DNA of 64,000 nt, taken from Diprion similis (lineage: Eukaryota; Arthropoda; Insecta; Hymenoptera; Diprionidae). Location of the stretch: contig NC_060107.1 in assembly GCF_021155765.1 (NCBI RefSeq), forward strand, positions 15,486,501 to 15,550,500. The letters run 5' to 3'. Position numbers and translations under genes: made by a program. Positions 35,901-45,898 of the stretch are shown in pieces (position 1 is the stretch's first letter; every line of letters starts with the position of its first letter). The notes beneath the pieces were generated by a model. It did no database searches and had not been told where the DNA came from. It saw only the letters and a list, made by a program, of their open reading frames with translations.

Positions 35901-38900
35901 CATGTGTTCGAAACGAAAGAAGAAAAGATTCACCGATTAACTTGACTACCATTTACAACACTTGATTATCTTATCGCACGAAGAAAATTACTAAAACTTC
36001 GTGGAATAAGATTTTTGCGATTGATATATTTGACTATTACGGTTCTGGCAACAACAGCCAAACACTTCATTGACGCTGAATCTGATTGAAGCTCAATCGC
36101 TAAAAAACATCTTTAATTCCCGAAAATCATGAATTCCCGGAAAATCTAAAAATTTATGAGCAACATTTTTTACCCATGTCAGCTCACTTACGAGAAAGGA
36201 AAGCATCCAGTTCCTTGGTCCAGTAACCATAGTTTCCCACGTTACTAGCCTTGTACCAAATCAAAGTGCTGTCGACGTTGCTCTCTGGTGGCATCGGCCG
36301 AAATCCAAGTCCAGGATTGGTGCCGATTAGCGAGCCTTCCAGTTGCCATTTTGGGACATTCGGGTCCAACGTTTGGTAGAACACGGCCAACATTGCTCCG
36401 AAGAATCCGCAGAGAACTGCGTAGAATATCACGTAGAAGAGCAAAATCTTCGCTGTAACATTATTCAAAAATCTTCACAGGTCTGGACAAGCTCGACGAC
36501 ATTTTTGAATGTCGAATGTTCAACGGTTAATTTGAAATTCGAACACTCGAAAATCGAGAATAGCGAAAAAAATAAATTCGAACATTTCGTTCTCCATACA
36601 GTACCACGATAAAAATCTAACGCCATTTCGAAATTTTTCACTCATTAACAAAAATTAATGAAAAGACATTATTATTCAGTGATTTAAATTGGTAGCATGA
36701 GGTTAGGTTACGTTAAATATGCTGGAGCGTTTCAAACGATTTTGATTTTAAAATCGGAAGTATATCGTAGATCAATATGTATGTGAGACAACAGTGCTGT
36801 ATGAGTTATAAATCGATATTTATAAACAGAGTCATCTGTTGAAGAAATCAAAAAGTTCCATGATAAACTCAATTTGATAGAACAAAAAAAAAAAAAGAAG
36901 AAAAACTAAACTACTACGCGTTGGATCGTTTCTCAATATTATTTGCACGAAGATTTTGCATTCGCAGTTCGATTTGCGAAGGCATATTGCATCACTAAAC
37001 AGTACAACTGTTACAATTACGAACCGAAAGCTAATTGAACTAAATTGTTATTAACTTGTCTCACGCTGACACCGATGAACTTATCTACATACTTCACGAT
37101 GTAGTCTTAACAATATGCGACTAATATACATATGTAATACATAATGCAGACAAAATGCTTGAGGACAATTCGCAATATCGCATGTAAATAATCGTCGAGT
37201 TTGATTTACAACGCACTGACATGAGTTATCTCCATGTTACTGTCGAATTCATTATTCGTTTTCTAAATTTAGATCTCAAAAAATGCCGTTTTCATTCGTT
37301 ACGATTTTTTCATCTTTAAAAAAAAATAAAATAGTTATACGATATTGAATAACAAATCGTTTACCGTTTTTTACAAATTTTCAATTTCTTCATCATCGCC
37401 GAAGTAACGTGCGTCATAATTAGAAGTTCTATTCTGATCGCATCTATTCTGATTACACGGAAGCTGTCAGCCTCGTTAAATTAACTATATCCAATTAAAA
37501 CAGGGTTGCTGTTATATTTGGCATACAAAAATATATTGGTGCACATCGATATAGGTCATCGATATCTCATTATCCATACCAAAAACTGTACCAACTTCTA
37601 CTATGTATAATGTATATAATACAAGTCGATAAATACGAATTCAAATACTGCACGAAAGGAAAATTTAAAGTTATACTCGATTTTATTACACTGTAAATGG
37701 AAAGTGATAATTTAAACTAAAGATCACGTAATATTTATTATAATATATATGGAATATACAATATTTTTTAAAGATATTCAAGACTTGTTTAAATAAAATC
37801 CGGAGACTACGAACAAACTGTAATTGTAGGATGTACGCGGCTTGGGGATGAACTGTAGTAAGGACATAGGTAGTCTATTGATCCCTGTAAAGTTCGCAGT
37901 CAGCGCTCGATGCTGCACAAATGTCCGCATTGTTCCGCCATAAGGAATTAAGGTTATACATGACAGAAATTTCATTTATTTATTTATTTATTTATTTATT
38001 TATTATTCCAAATAATTATACTAAGAAATTTTTTCCTACAGTTTAAATGATATAAAATACCCTGCTTACTGGCAATATTTATCCGTTCAATTAGTAAGCG
38101 ATATTGTTTCAGTCAAAACGAACAAAATACTTCACGCAATAGATTTTCTGGTTATAGTTTTGTAGAAAATTTTTTTCGATTTGAAATAATTAAATAATAA
38201 ATGTTATGGTCATTATTCAGGGATGCATAATAACTAAAAATAATTTTTCTTTTTCTTTTTCTTTTGGTACAGTAATATCATAACTTCACATGAATGAAAT
38301 GTCTATTCAGAATGGAATAGAAGATAAATATTAGGATCGATTTTTAATACCAATTTGAAAATGACTAATTCAAATCAATTAATCGTCCAAAATGGCATAA
38401 AATTCAAAGTCTCATCAGGTCGAGCATTATATATTTTTCCAATTCTTAGTCATTTCGAGAGACTAAAGATTGTAATTGAACACCTAGAATCGTATTCGCT
38501 TGTTCCAGGATACCTATAAATATACCAGCAGAAAATATGGCTTTGCATTCAATAGGAGGGGGGGGGGGGCTTCCGGTAAAGGTATACTTTAACCGAAAAT
38601 CAATTCCACCCTGTCGACTACGCCTCGAATTTCGGCGCGTTTGGGATCTGATTTACAGTGAATCCCAATAAGCTATGTAATGATTTCCATGGGCGTAAAA
38701 ACTGCACTATTTTGCGTCCATTTAGTGGAATGTAAAGTCGTTTGATCTTCTGGCAATGATTGAAATTTAACGAATTGGTAATCGAAGTATTGGATAGGAG
38801 CAGAAGTGATTGAATGAAGTCCAGAGATGGTGCCGAAACGAAGTCTTAAGCTGGGAGCGGAAGCATCGATTTTTCAAGCGTCCGTAGGGAAAAGCACTCG

Positions 38901-39435
38901 AGGAAATGGCTGCACTGATACATCCGCATCCTTATTAGGTTCAATTTAAATTTCGAAGTCCGTTTTCGTATGCATAGTGAAAAACGCCCTACATATAGTC
39001 AAGCCATCCGATTCGAGTATTGATTCGACGGAAGAACGTCAGTCAATTACGGAAGCTTCGGTGAAAAATCTCGTTTTTGGTTCGTCTCGTGATGAAATGC
39101 GATTTCCCCCGTAATCCCAAGTCAATATCGAGTGAAATGAGCTTCGAAAAATTCGCCCTTGAACGACCGTGACGGGTTAACAAAAGTGATTTAGCGACCC
39201 GAATGACTGACTAAAAAGACGCGTTTGGAGTGGGAAAAACGGGGAGAATTGGAAACGGGAAATTCCAATTTCAAACCAAAGGACCGGATATGAAAGCTCA
39301 AATCTTACCCCAACTGGCGCCAGTACGCCCCATGAATTGGCCCGTCTCGGAATTCCATACAAAGGTCCTGAATCCCTCCCATTTTCCGAGCTGCGGCGGT
39401 GGCGAGTAATATTGCTCGACTTTCTTGTCCTCCAT
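32804..39435 (-). CDS. nrv: Na+/K+-ATPase beta subunit, copy B (nervana-like), 5 exons
   Basis: Coding exons, 5' to 3', are 39435-39309, 36452-36192, 34855-34674, 34206-33927 and 32907-32804 (954 nt, 317 aa). It is the sodium-pump beta subunit. The cytoplasmic tail (1-43) starts [14 protein letters not shown] and ends GRTGASW. The membrane helix (about 46-66) has [14 protein letters not shown], followed by [13 protein letters not shown]. Ectodomain cysteines lie at 147, 159, 169, 183, 235 and 292, giving three expected disulfides. Sequons are at NNS and YNDT, and the end is HFELMVD. All motifs of the family are intact, making this the best candidate for the fully functional member of the B/C pair. 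The start is the first ATG in frame, within a GC-rich 5' region. Confidence 0.93.
32908..33926 (-). other. Copy B intron 4
   Basis: A 1019 bp intron, GT-AG, sharing sequence with the shorter intron 4 of copy C (45899-46634). No other feature was seen. Confidence 0.8.
33927..34206 (-). CDS. nrv: Copy B exon 4 (central ectodomain)
   Basis: A 280 nt exon between AATTCAG and AAGC|GTGAGT. It encodes residues 191-283 with [12 protein letters not shown] (sequon), [11 protein letters not shown] (cysteine 235) and GFPGYYFPF. About nine of 93 residues differ from copy C. Confidence 0.93.
34674..34855 (-). CDS. nrv: Copy B exon 3 (four ectodomain cysteines)
   Basis: The acceptor is GATTACAG and the donor AAG|GTTCGG (weak but shared with C). 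It encodes residues 130-190 with cysteines 147, 159, 169 and 183 and [10 protein letters not shown]. It contains an NNS sequon that copy C has lost. Confidence 0.92.
34856..36191 (-). other. Copy B intron 2
   Basis: A 1336 bp intron. Both ends resemble intron 2 of copy C, but the middle (about 35040-36120) does not match the C intron (47745-48445). One or both copies have therefore received or lost a segment since duplication. Confidence 0.7.
36192..36452 (-). CDS. nrv: Copy B exon 2 (transmembrane helix and juxtamembrane region)
   Basis: The acceptor is TGTTACAG and the donor TCTC|GTAAGT. The 261 nt encode residues 43-129. The helix, [21 protein letters not shown] and the [11 protein letters not shown] to [10 protein letters not shown] part are continuous, whereas copy A splits them with an intron after TNPG. 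Confidence 0.94.
36453..39308 (-). other. Copy B intron 1
   Basis: A 2.9 kb intron. Sequence next to exon 2 (about 36460-36560) matches copy C. A TTTA run is seen at 37976-38003 and a poly-G run near 38560-38572. No additional exon was recognised. Confidence 0.7.
39309..39435 (-). CDS. nrv: Copy B exon 1 (start, cytoplasmic tail)
   Basis: The ATG is at 39435 and the donor TGGG|GTAAGATT. It encodes residues 1-42. The QYYSPPP and [18 protein letters not shown] motifs are those expected before the membrane helix. GC-rich frames on both strands across this exon are shadows. Confidence 0.92.
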
Positions 39436-39840
39436 CGTCCTGGTCGAGGGCTAACAATTCTCCCGGTCTGGCGGAGAGCCCTGCGGCGGCAACAACGTCG
39501 AGTTCGCAAAGAGGGTTGTTCCGGAGTTGGATCCTGCGCTCCCACTGCACGGTTGGCGACCAAAGCGATATTGAGCGACGCGCTTCGGCGTCGCTGGCCT
39601 GGTTTGCCCGGTTTCCACCCCTGCTGCGCAAGCTCTCTTGGCCCGTCGGGCTTCTCTCTTCCTCCGACTTCTCTTGCTCTGATGGAACATGCGTTCTTTT
39701 CCGCGACCTTCGATCGGCCCTCGCCAGCTGCAGATGCGGCGACGCTAGGAACTAAATTCCGAGGCGGCGATCGAATCTTTGCAGCTCCGTCTCCCATTCC
39801 TCCCCGATCGTCATTATCGTTCGGTTATATAACTTAATTA
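39436..39840 (-). promoter_or_regulatory. GC-rich 5' flank of copy B with palindromic TATA-like box
   Basis: The CpG-rich stretch upstream of the ATG is largely conserved in copy C (49811-50060), except that C lacks about 150 bp matching 39605-39760. Both copies keep GTTATATAAC (39824-39833; 50042-50051) in the same setting, followed by AATTAGCTCAT. This is a candidate core-promoter element roughly 390 bp upstream of the copy B start. Promoter use is inferred from conservation only. Confidence 0.4.
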
Positions 39841-41103
39841 GCTCATTATCGATGGTGCAGTCCACGCCAAAGGACGTTGTAACTTTGTAACCGCTGGTCA
39901 AAATAACTGTCGAAATTTTTTTTTCACATTTTTCTAGCCGTATGTATCAGAAATATTACATGATTTCGGCTTATTCTAGAAAAAAATATCGTTTGTTTGT
40001 CAAAAAGTGTGATAATTAGTCCGATAATATCTCAAGGATTTCAATAAATTCTAGAGAGTTTCTGATAAGAACTCGGAGTCTTCAAATTCCTGAATATTTC
40101 TGACTAATTGTAAGTTTAGTTCGAGGTAAACCTCGAATTCATTGCTGGACAGCAATTAGATTCTTTTCTTTTCAAAATTATCCTAAAAATCCAAGAGCAC
40201 TCAGTGATTTAGTCTTACTGAATATTTCTCACCAAGTCGAGTCAAGGATAAAAAAAAAACTGGGATAGAGTTTTGAGAAAAACTAGAAATTTTCAGGAAA
40301 CGATTGATTTTAATTTTTTTTCAAATGCAGTGGAAAGAATCTGAACATATCCGTAAAGTTATATTTTTCAATGAAAATTAAATGCAATCCTTTAGAAATT
40401 TACAAATATCACATTGTTTCAATAAATCTCCTGAAGTTTATTTTCTGCTTAGAAATTTTATAATTGATTCAAAATTCTTGGAAATCATTAGAATTTGTCG
40501 GCTATTTTTCACAAAAAACTGAAAAACTGTAAAAAATTCACATTATAAGTAAATGCGGAGAAATTTTTGCAAGTTTGAAATATTCAACTTATTTCTGCTA
40601 TTCTTCAACAATGTTATGTGCCGAGAAGAATAATCAAAAACATTTATCAATCACAAGAATTGTGAACATTTTCTTTCTGAATTAAAATAACGAAAACCTT
40701 GGAAGGAAAATCTCTGAAATCCTTAAAAAAAAAATTGTAACAAATTCAGTGAAATTTGTTTGAAATATAAATATAACTATACAATAACAACAACAAAAAG
40801 CAAGAAAGATAAGCAGGAATTCTTAGCATTATCTCAATATAATAATTAAAAAAAAAATAGACGCAGAAAACTTGCACACATTCTGACGAGTGTCCGAAGG
40901 CCGAGTCGATTGTACGATACAGATTTGATCTGTGCATAGAAGAAGGTTAAATTTAATGTTATTTGATAACTCTCCATCTGTTACGCATACAGTTACTCTT
41001 CTTATTTGTTAGGAATCGTTGACGAGTTACGTGACCAAGTTTGGAGAAGGGGGGAGAGGGGGGGGTATCATCTTGCGTAATAATTTTCAGCATTTTTTAA
41101 CCC
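39841..41103. repeat. Duplicated 5' flank, unit B
   Basis: This non-coding stretch matches 50060-51350 in the same order and orientation, at roughly 90% identity by eye, including a G-rich run at 41047-41066 that corresponds to a long poly-G run in unit C. It shows that the B/C duplication included the upstream flank. Confidence 0.8.
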
Positions 41104-43335
41104 CACTTGGAGGGAAAGGATTATTTGAGTCAAGTGATATTCGTTTGATTGAACTAAATGCTATATTCAAATATGGCGAAATCAATACTTATCTACTCAA
41201 TTCAACAAAACACTTTTCGACGGACGAAATACTTTGCGACAATTTAATGTAGAATTGAATCAAGGCTTCGAATGATCATGTTGACTATCAATTCCTTGCA
41301 ATAATGTGAACGTACTACCTCAATCTTTTTGTTTTAAAAATATGAAATTGTTGTGTCAAAACAAATTGAACTTGTTTTAATTCATATTTTGTTGAGTCAA
41401 GAGTTCAATGTTTGAAACAGGCAATGAAATATGTTGTTTCAAACATCTTTTTGCATTGACTCAACACGTGATTTATTCAAGCGTACAAAACGCATTCTTC
41501 GAATGATATCATTTACAATTCTGTTGAATGAAATTTGTTTTGGGGATATACCCGATATCTAATGAGTAAAACCTGAAAACTTATTGTTGTCTTGTAGAAG
41601 TATAAACTGAACATGGGTCAATAGTTTTTATTTATTTGTAGTGAATATCAATTTCGATGACTCGGAACTTGTTATAACATAGTCAAATCGGCCTAAAATC
41701 ACTTGGAACAGTGATTATGCCTTTAAAAAAAGCCGATTCCTAGGGTTTCAGACCCCTAAACGCTTATGGGGCCTTATGAGGCCCAATTTAAGGTAGCAAA
41801 AGGCAACAAATATATGGATAAATAAGAGAATTTTTCCTGACTTTGAAATCACTGATAGTTTATTCAAATTTTAAGAACGTAGAAAAGTATATTTGGATTC
41901 AATAATCTGTGATCATGGAGCGTATATCAATGATCGACACTGTTTTCATCAATAACAGAAACCACGTGGTCTCGTTCATAAATCGATAAATATATTTTGG
42001 ATAAATATTGTTGTCTTAATATATTCTTCCGTTAAACGTAAACCGAAATATGTACCATAACATTCGCTATAATTCTTATTATAGTGGACGAGTTTCTAAT
42101 TAACATTTCAAGGTAAGAACTTGTGATTTCAAATAAAAAATCGTTTCCGACACATGAATAAACGGTAAAAAATGGTCTACGATATACTGAATGTAAAAAA
42201 ATGTCATAATTACTCTAGAGAATTTGTAGTTATCTACGAAGCCGTCAAGATTCACTTATGATCAGTCGATAATACGGTTTTCATTGGTTTCACACTACTC
42301 TACAGGATCAAGTAAGTTACAGGACAGACCTAGACGCTTGAGTATTGTTGAAAAACTGATTTAAAAAATTTGACATAATTCATACATATTTTTTTGCGTA
42401 AAAATAAATAAAATATTTTTTTATGGCGATGAGTAGGTCCTTGTTTTTAAACTATCAAGTTTTAAAATTTTCAAAACGCTATAAAAATTTGAATTTTAGC
42501 GCCCAAACTTTTTTCTATAAAACCAATTCGTAGGGCTTAGAAAATCCTAAGATTTCAGATCGAATATTTTTATCATGAAAATTGACAGAGATATCGTCTA
42601 AAACTGCAAATCACGAAATTGGGCCTCAAAGCCCCCATAAGGGTTAAGAAGAGGCCCAAAACCCGAAGAATCGGCGTATTTTTATGCCGATGGTCAAGGT
42701 ATAATCGCTTTTCGATATGACTTATACGTCGATTTGACTACCCTGTCCGGCTATGACTTTTATCTACCCGACAAACCGCATTCATAACTATTCTGAAGCT
42801 ACTTCCATAGCGAGAGAGTTCACCGCCTAGCGACCGTTTATACTACTACTGTGCTGATGTTTACGATGAATATATTCTTTACTTTTTTCGAAGCACGTGA
42901 TGTTTCTTTCACCTCGTAAGCAAATTGGTAGCACTGATTCAACCAATTACGCCAAATAAGCTCCGGTTAGGTCAACAGAGTATGGCATTCGATCGATGGA
43001 ATCCTTTTCTTGGCTAAATTCATGGACTTATTTTGTTTGAAGTACCTAATTGTTTTTGTCAACGAATATGTGACTTGGAGCAAAAGTAGATTATCGTTAA
43101 ATGAAACGATAATCGACTGAATTTCAGAAACAAATCAAAAGGTTTACTCGAATGCATACTTTATTCGATTGCGACAAGAAAGGCTTTTGTTGAATCAAGG
43201 AATTCGCTTGGCTAAATTATTTTGACAAACTAACTGAATCGAAATTGTTGATCTGAAGTATTCGGAACAAATGAAGGATACTAGATTGAAATGAATTGAC
43301 TCCAACAAAATCTATTTTTTTGGATCAAGAATTCC
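41104..43335. mobile_element. About 2.2 kb segment present in unit B and absent from unit C
   Basis: Unit C reads continuously from TTTTTTAACC into CGCTGTTATGATTGCATC (51344-51373). In unit B the same two words are separated by this segment. CCAC-containing words occur at both junctions (near 41100 and 43334), a possible short target duplication. It carries a nested inverted-repeat element at 41662-42758 and no recognisable protein. Confidence 0.65.
41662..42758. mobile_element. Inverted-repeat DNA element (about 1.1 kb)
   Basis: Arms of about 140 bp are inverted: AGTCAAATCG and CCGATTCCTAGGGTTT on the left match inverted AGTCAAATCG and CCGATTCTTCGGGTTT on the right. Inward of these, CTTATGGGGCCTTATGAGGCCCAATTT faces an inverted, similar sequence. 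There is no transposase frame. End positions are approximate. Confidence 0.65.
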
Positions 43336-43877
43336 ACACGCTGTTCTGATTGTATCTTACGATATAACATTGTATATACTACATGTTACTTTTTATTATT
43401 CCGTTATTATTATTTATTTCTGTTTCAAGTTTGTTCATATCTATTATTATTACAGGTAGTTTAAAATGGAATTATTTCACGGGAAAAGAGTCAATTTACT
43501 CCAAACTTTTAACGTGCTGAAGATTTAATATTTATGAATTTAATCAAAACACATATTTCGTTTATTCTTTGTGATTATATTGAACTGGTGAAAACTTGGT
43601 TTTTTCAAAGACTACCGAGTGTCGGAAAGTAGTCAATTTGCAGCTTATCTTTTCGTTTGCACTTATAAATCTTGAGTAAACATTAGAGCAGGAGCGGAGA
43701 TATTATATACAACAATAATTTTGGAATGGCCCCTTAAAAAGCTAGAATTGAGGTTGCCGGTTGGAACGGATATTCAGCTTGATAATAATACGAAACGTTA
43801 TATTTAGCTTTTGTATAACAAGTTGAAATTGTCAATACAGCAACTACGAAGTCGACATGAACAGGTAAATTATTTTA
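43336..43877. repeat. Duplicated 5' flank, unit B, distal part
   Basis: Matches 51350-51893. The similarity stops at 43877, exactly where the ZCCHC14-like fragment begins, marking a duplication breakpoint. Confidence 0.75.
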
Positions 43878-44699
43878 GACTTTTATCAATTTTGCAATAA
43901 GCATGTCTGATCAAATCCTTTTCTGGCACTCTATAAAGCCGATAAGGACTGTGATTATCTTGGATATCGATTCTGCATCCCGTTGATTGGCAGTGTTAGG
44001 CATGCGTAGCACAAAGTATTTTGATCAGCATAGACAGAAGGTGGAGGCGGAAATATCTGCATCGGTGATGGATCCATGGGCGAGATGGTTGGATATCGTC
44101 TGACACTTGAGCTGGCGAGATTGTGGTGGTGATGCAAAATCTGCTGTTGTTGCTGATGTAACGGGATGCATTTTGTGCCAGTGTTACCCTCGCTTCCTCT
44201 AACCACCTGTGCAAAAACCTAAGTTTTATCAGAAAATATCGAATCCTTGTATCACGTGGAAATAGATGATCATCTCAGTTCTTAGGACTTGATAATCATC
44301 TCAAAAGAAAATTCTAATCGCACGGATTTCCGAGAGGTCCAAAGTTTACCTCGTTCTCAACGTGGTCTAAAACGGGATGTGGAATAGTGTTGGTTGAACT
44401 CTCAAATTTCTTGTCGGATGGAAGCAGATTTAAACCGTTGGAAGTTTGACCTTTCACGATACTACGTAGCTGGCCAACGGCATTCGATGGCAACCCCAAG
44501 TCTCTTAACTCGTCATCCCCCATTCTTCTTATCTAGGGTTACCAAAACAAGTTGAAGGATAATAGAAAAGTTTGAGTTCACGAATGCAGTCTGATTAACA
44601 ATCGACTGATTTAGCCAGAATTCAGAACTGCAATATTCGTAATTTTCGGCGTCAACTACACAAACTATGTAGTATTTAATTACTCAACTGTTTTTTAAC
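43878..44699 (-). pseudogene. ZCCHC14-like gene fragment (two exons, broken donor)
   Basis: About 820 bp nearly identical to 61441-62261. It contains copies of the two penultimate exons (44532-44350 and 44206-43959) and the 143 bp intron between them, with frames open. The donor after the second exon reads AAG|ATAATC instead of AAG|GTAATC, so it cannot splice normally, and no copy of the final zinc-knuckle exon follows. It sits between duplicated units B and C. It differs from the parent exon by a handful of substitutions, for example PPSVYAD versus PPPIYAA, so it is recent. Confidence 0.85.
44350..44532 (-). pseudogene. Duplicated SAM-end exon in the ZCCHC14-like fragment
   Basis: A 183 nt copy of exon 62095-61913 with an identical encoded sequence over IRRMGDDELRDLGLPSNAV and the rest of the exon. 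The acceptor CTAG and donor GAG|GTAAAC are intact. Confidence 0.8.
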
Positions 44700-44825
44700 C
44701 TAATGTTTTACCCTGCATGTGGAAAATATTTAAAAAATGTTGCATTTTATTAAAGTTATAACGCACAAATGTTAACTTTATGCTCGTCTGTTGTACTGTA
44801 CTGAGACAAAGAACCCCGCAATAAT

Positions 44826-45185
44826 ATTATGGGAATCTGGTTTCAGTGAAATCGTCTGGATTTTGCAAACATCGTAAATCTTGGCATTCTGAAGAAAAGT
44901 CTCCGCGAGCACAACTCTCCTCTATGAACAGTTTCGGCACTAGAGACCACTAGACCTTAAAACGTTCATCCTATTTCCAGTATTCCTTTGTGCAAGGAAA
45001 ACTACCAAAAACATAATTATTTTTAATAAATAAAACTTAGGCATGTAATCGGACACGGCCACTTCAGTTGTATGGACTCATCTCCTCCTCCAACCTCAAT
45101 GATTCTACCTGTGGATGACGTCACCTGGTGGGGCCTGGTGCAAATGGGTGTTTTTGGCTCTCCGATGGGAAAATGGAGATTAACG
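44826..45185 (-). repeat. Inverted copy of the sequence at 63641-63998
   Basis: Read on the minus strand, this stretch matches 63641-63998 on the plus strand at about 75-80% by eye. Shared words include CAGAATGCCAAGAT, CATTGAGGTTG, GAGGAGA and ATTTGCACCAGG. It has no open reading frame. It is either an old transposon family or an inverted piece of the ZCCHC14-like locus; the mate runs to the window edge. Confidence 0.65.
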
Positions 45186-45236
45186 AGTACCGTGTATATA
45201 CATGTTTATACGCACACATATGTATGTATCGACATA

Positions 45237-45690
45237 TCTGTGAATCCAAAAATGACTTCCATTTCCCTCTATCACGTGAAGTATTTTTGCAAAATACAAG
45301 TTGTTTCCATAAAAAAGCATAAATAATGAAAATACCACCATTTCATAAGAATGAATTGAACAATGTTTCTTATAAAATGGAGTGAAAAGTTTCTTCGTGA
45401 AATGTACTCAACATTCCGTGTTCATTCCTTTTGCCTATGAAACCTTTTCTTCTTCTCTTCTATACTTCTTCGAACACCTTTTCACTTTCCAATTTCTGTT
45501 TCCCTGTTTGTATTTATTCTTGAGTCTCATTCTAAACCTCATTAAATGGAAGTAAGAAATCACTTTTGCATAGAATTTTTACAACCAAGAATAGGATACC
45601 AGATTTCCAATTAAACGGGAGTATCACTCTGGATGAAACTACAAACACGAGTTCAAAAAAAAACCCGACGTTTTGGAATTTTTTGATTAT
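45237..45690. repeat. Dispersed repeat, copy 2 (3' of copy C)
   Basis: Same-orientation match to 16255-16690 in intron 4 of copy A. It ends about 110 bp before the stop codon of copy C, next to where unit C begins to match unit B. Confidence 0.7.
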
Positions 45691-45803
45691 TATTATCGGG
45701 TACCTACGTGATAGAAAATTACACGTGGATAAATGTAAACATGGCGGAACGCTTGCCCGGCGATCGAGAGCTTGAGGATTTTGATTATTGATTAATTCGG
45801 AGC

Positions 45804-45898
45804 CTAATCCACCATCAGCTCGAAGTTCACCGTTCCAAATCTATCGTGATGGATGTTTTGAGCCCACAGCTTGCACTCGATGTTGATCAGGATACCGC
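45804..45898 (-). CDS. nrv: Copy C exon 5 (C-terminal, stop)
   Basis: The acceptor is TTTTTACCAG. It encodes residues 265-295 with GILINIECKLWAQNI and NFELMVD then TAG. It is nine nucleotides shorter than copy B, an in-frame loss within the DRFERRGSV region. Confidence 0.88.

Noticed and set aside
39177-39837. Frames of 206, 166 and 118 codons on both strands
   Set aside because: Shadows of copy B exon 1 and its CpG-rich 5' flank; the real exon is in a different frame (39435-39309).
44826-45326. Plus-strand frames of 84 and 64 codons at 45072-45326
   Set aside because: They lie in repeat sequence whose mate at 63.6-64 kb has no equivalent frame.
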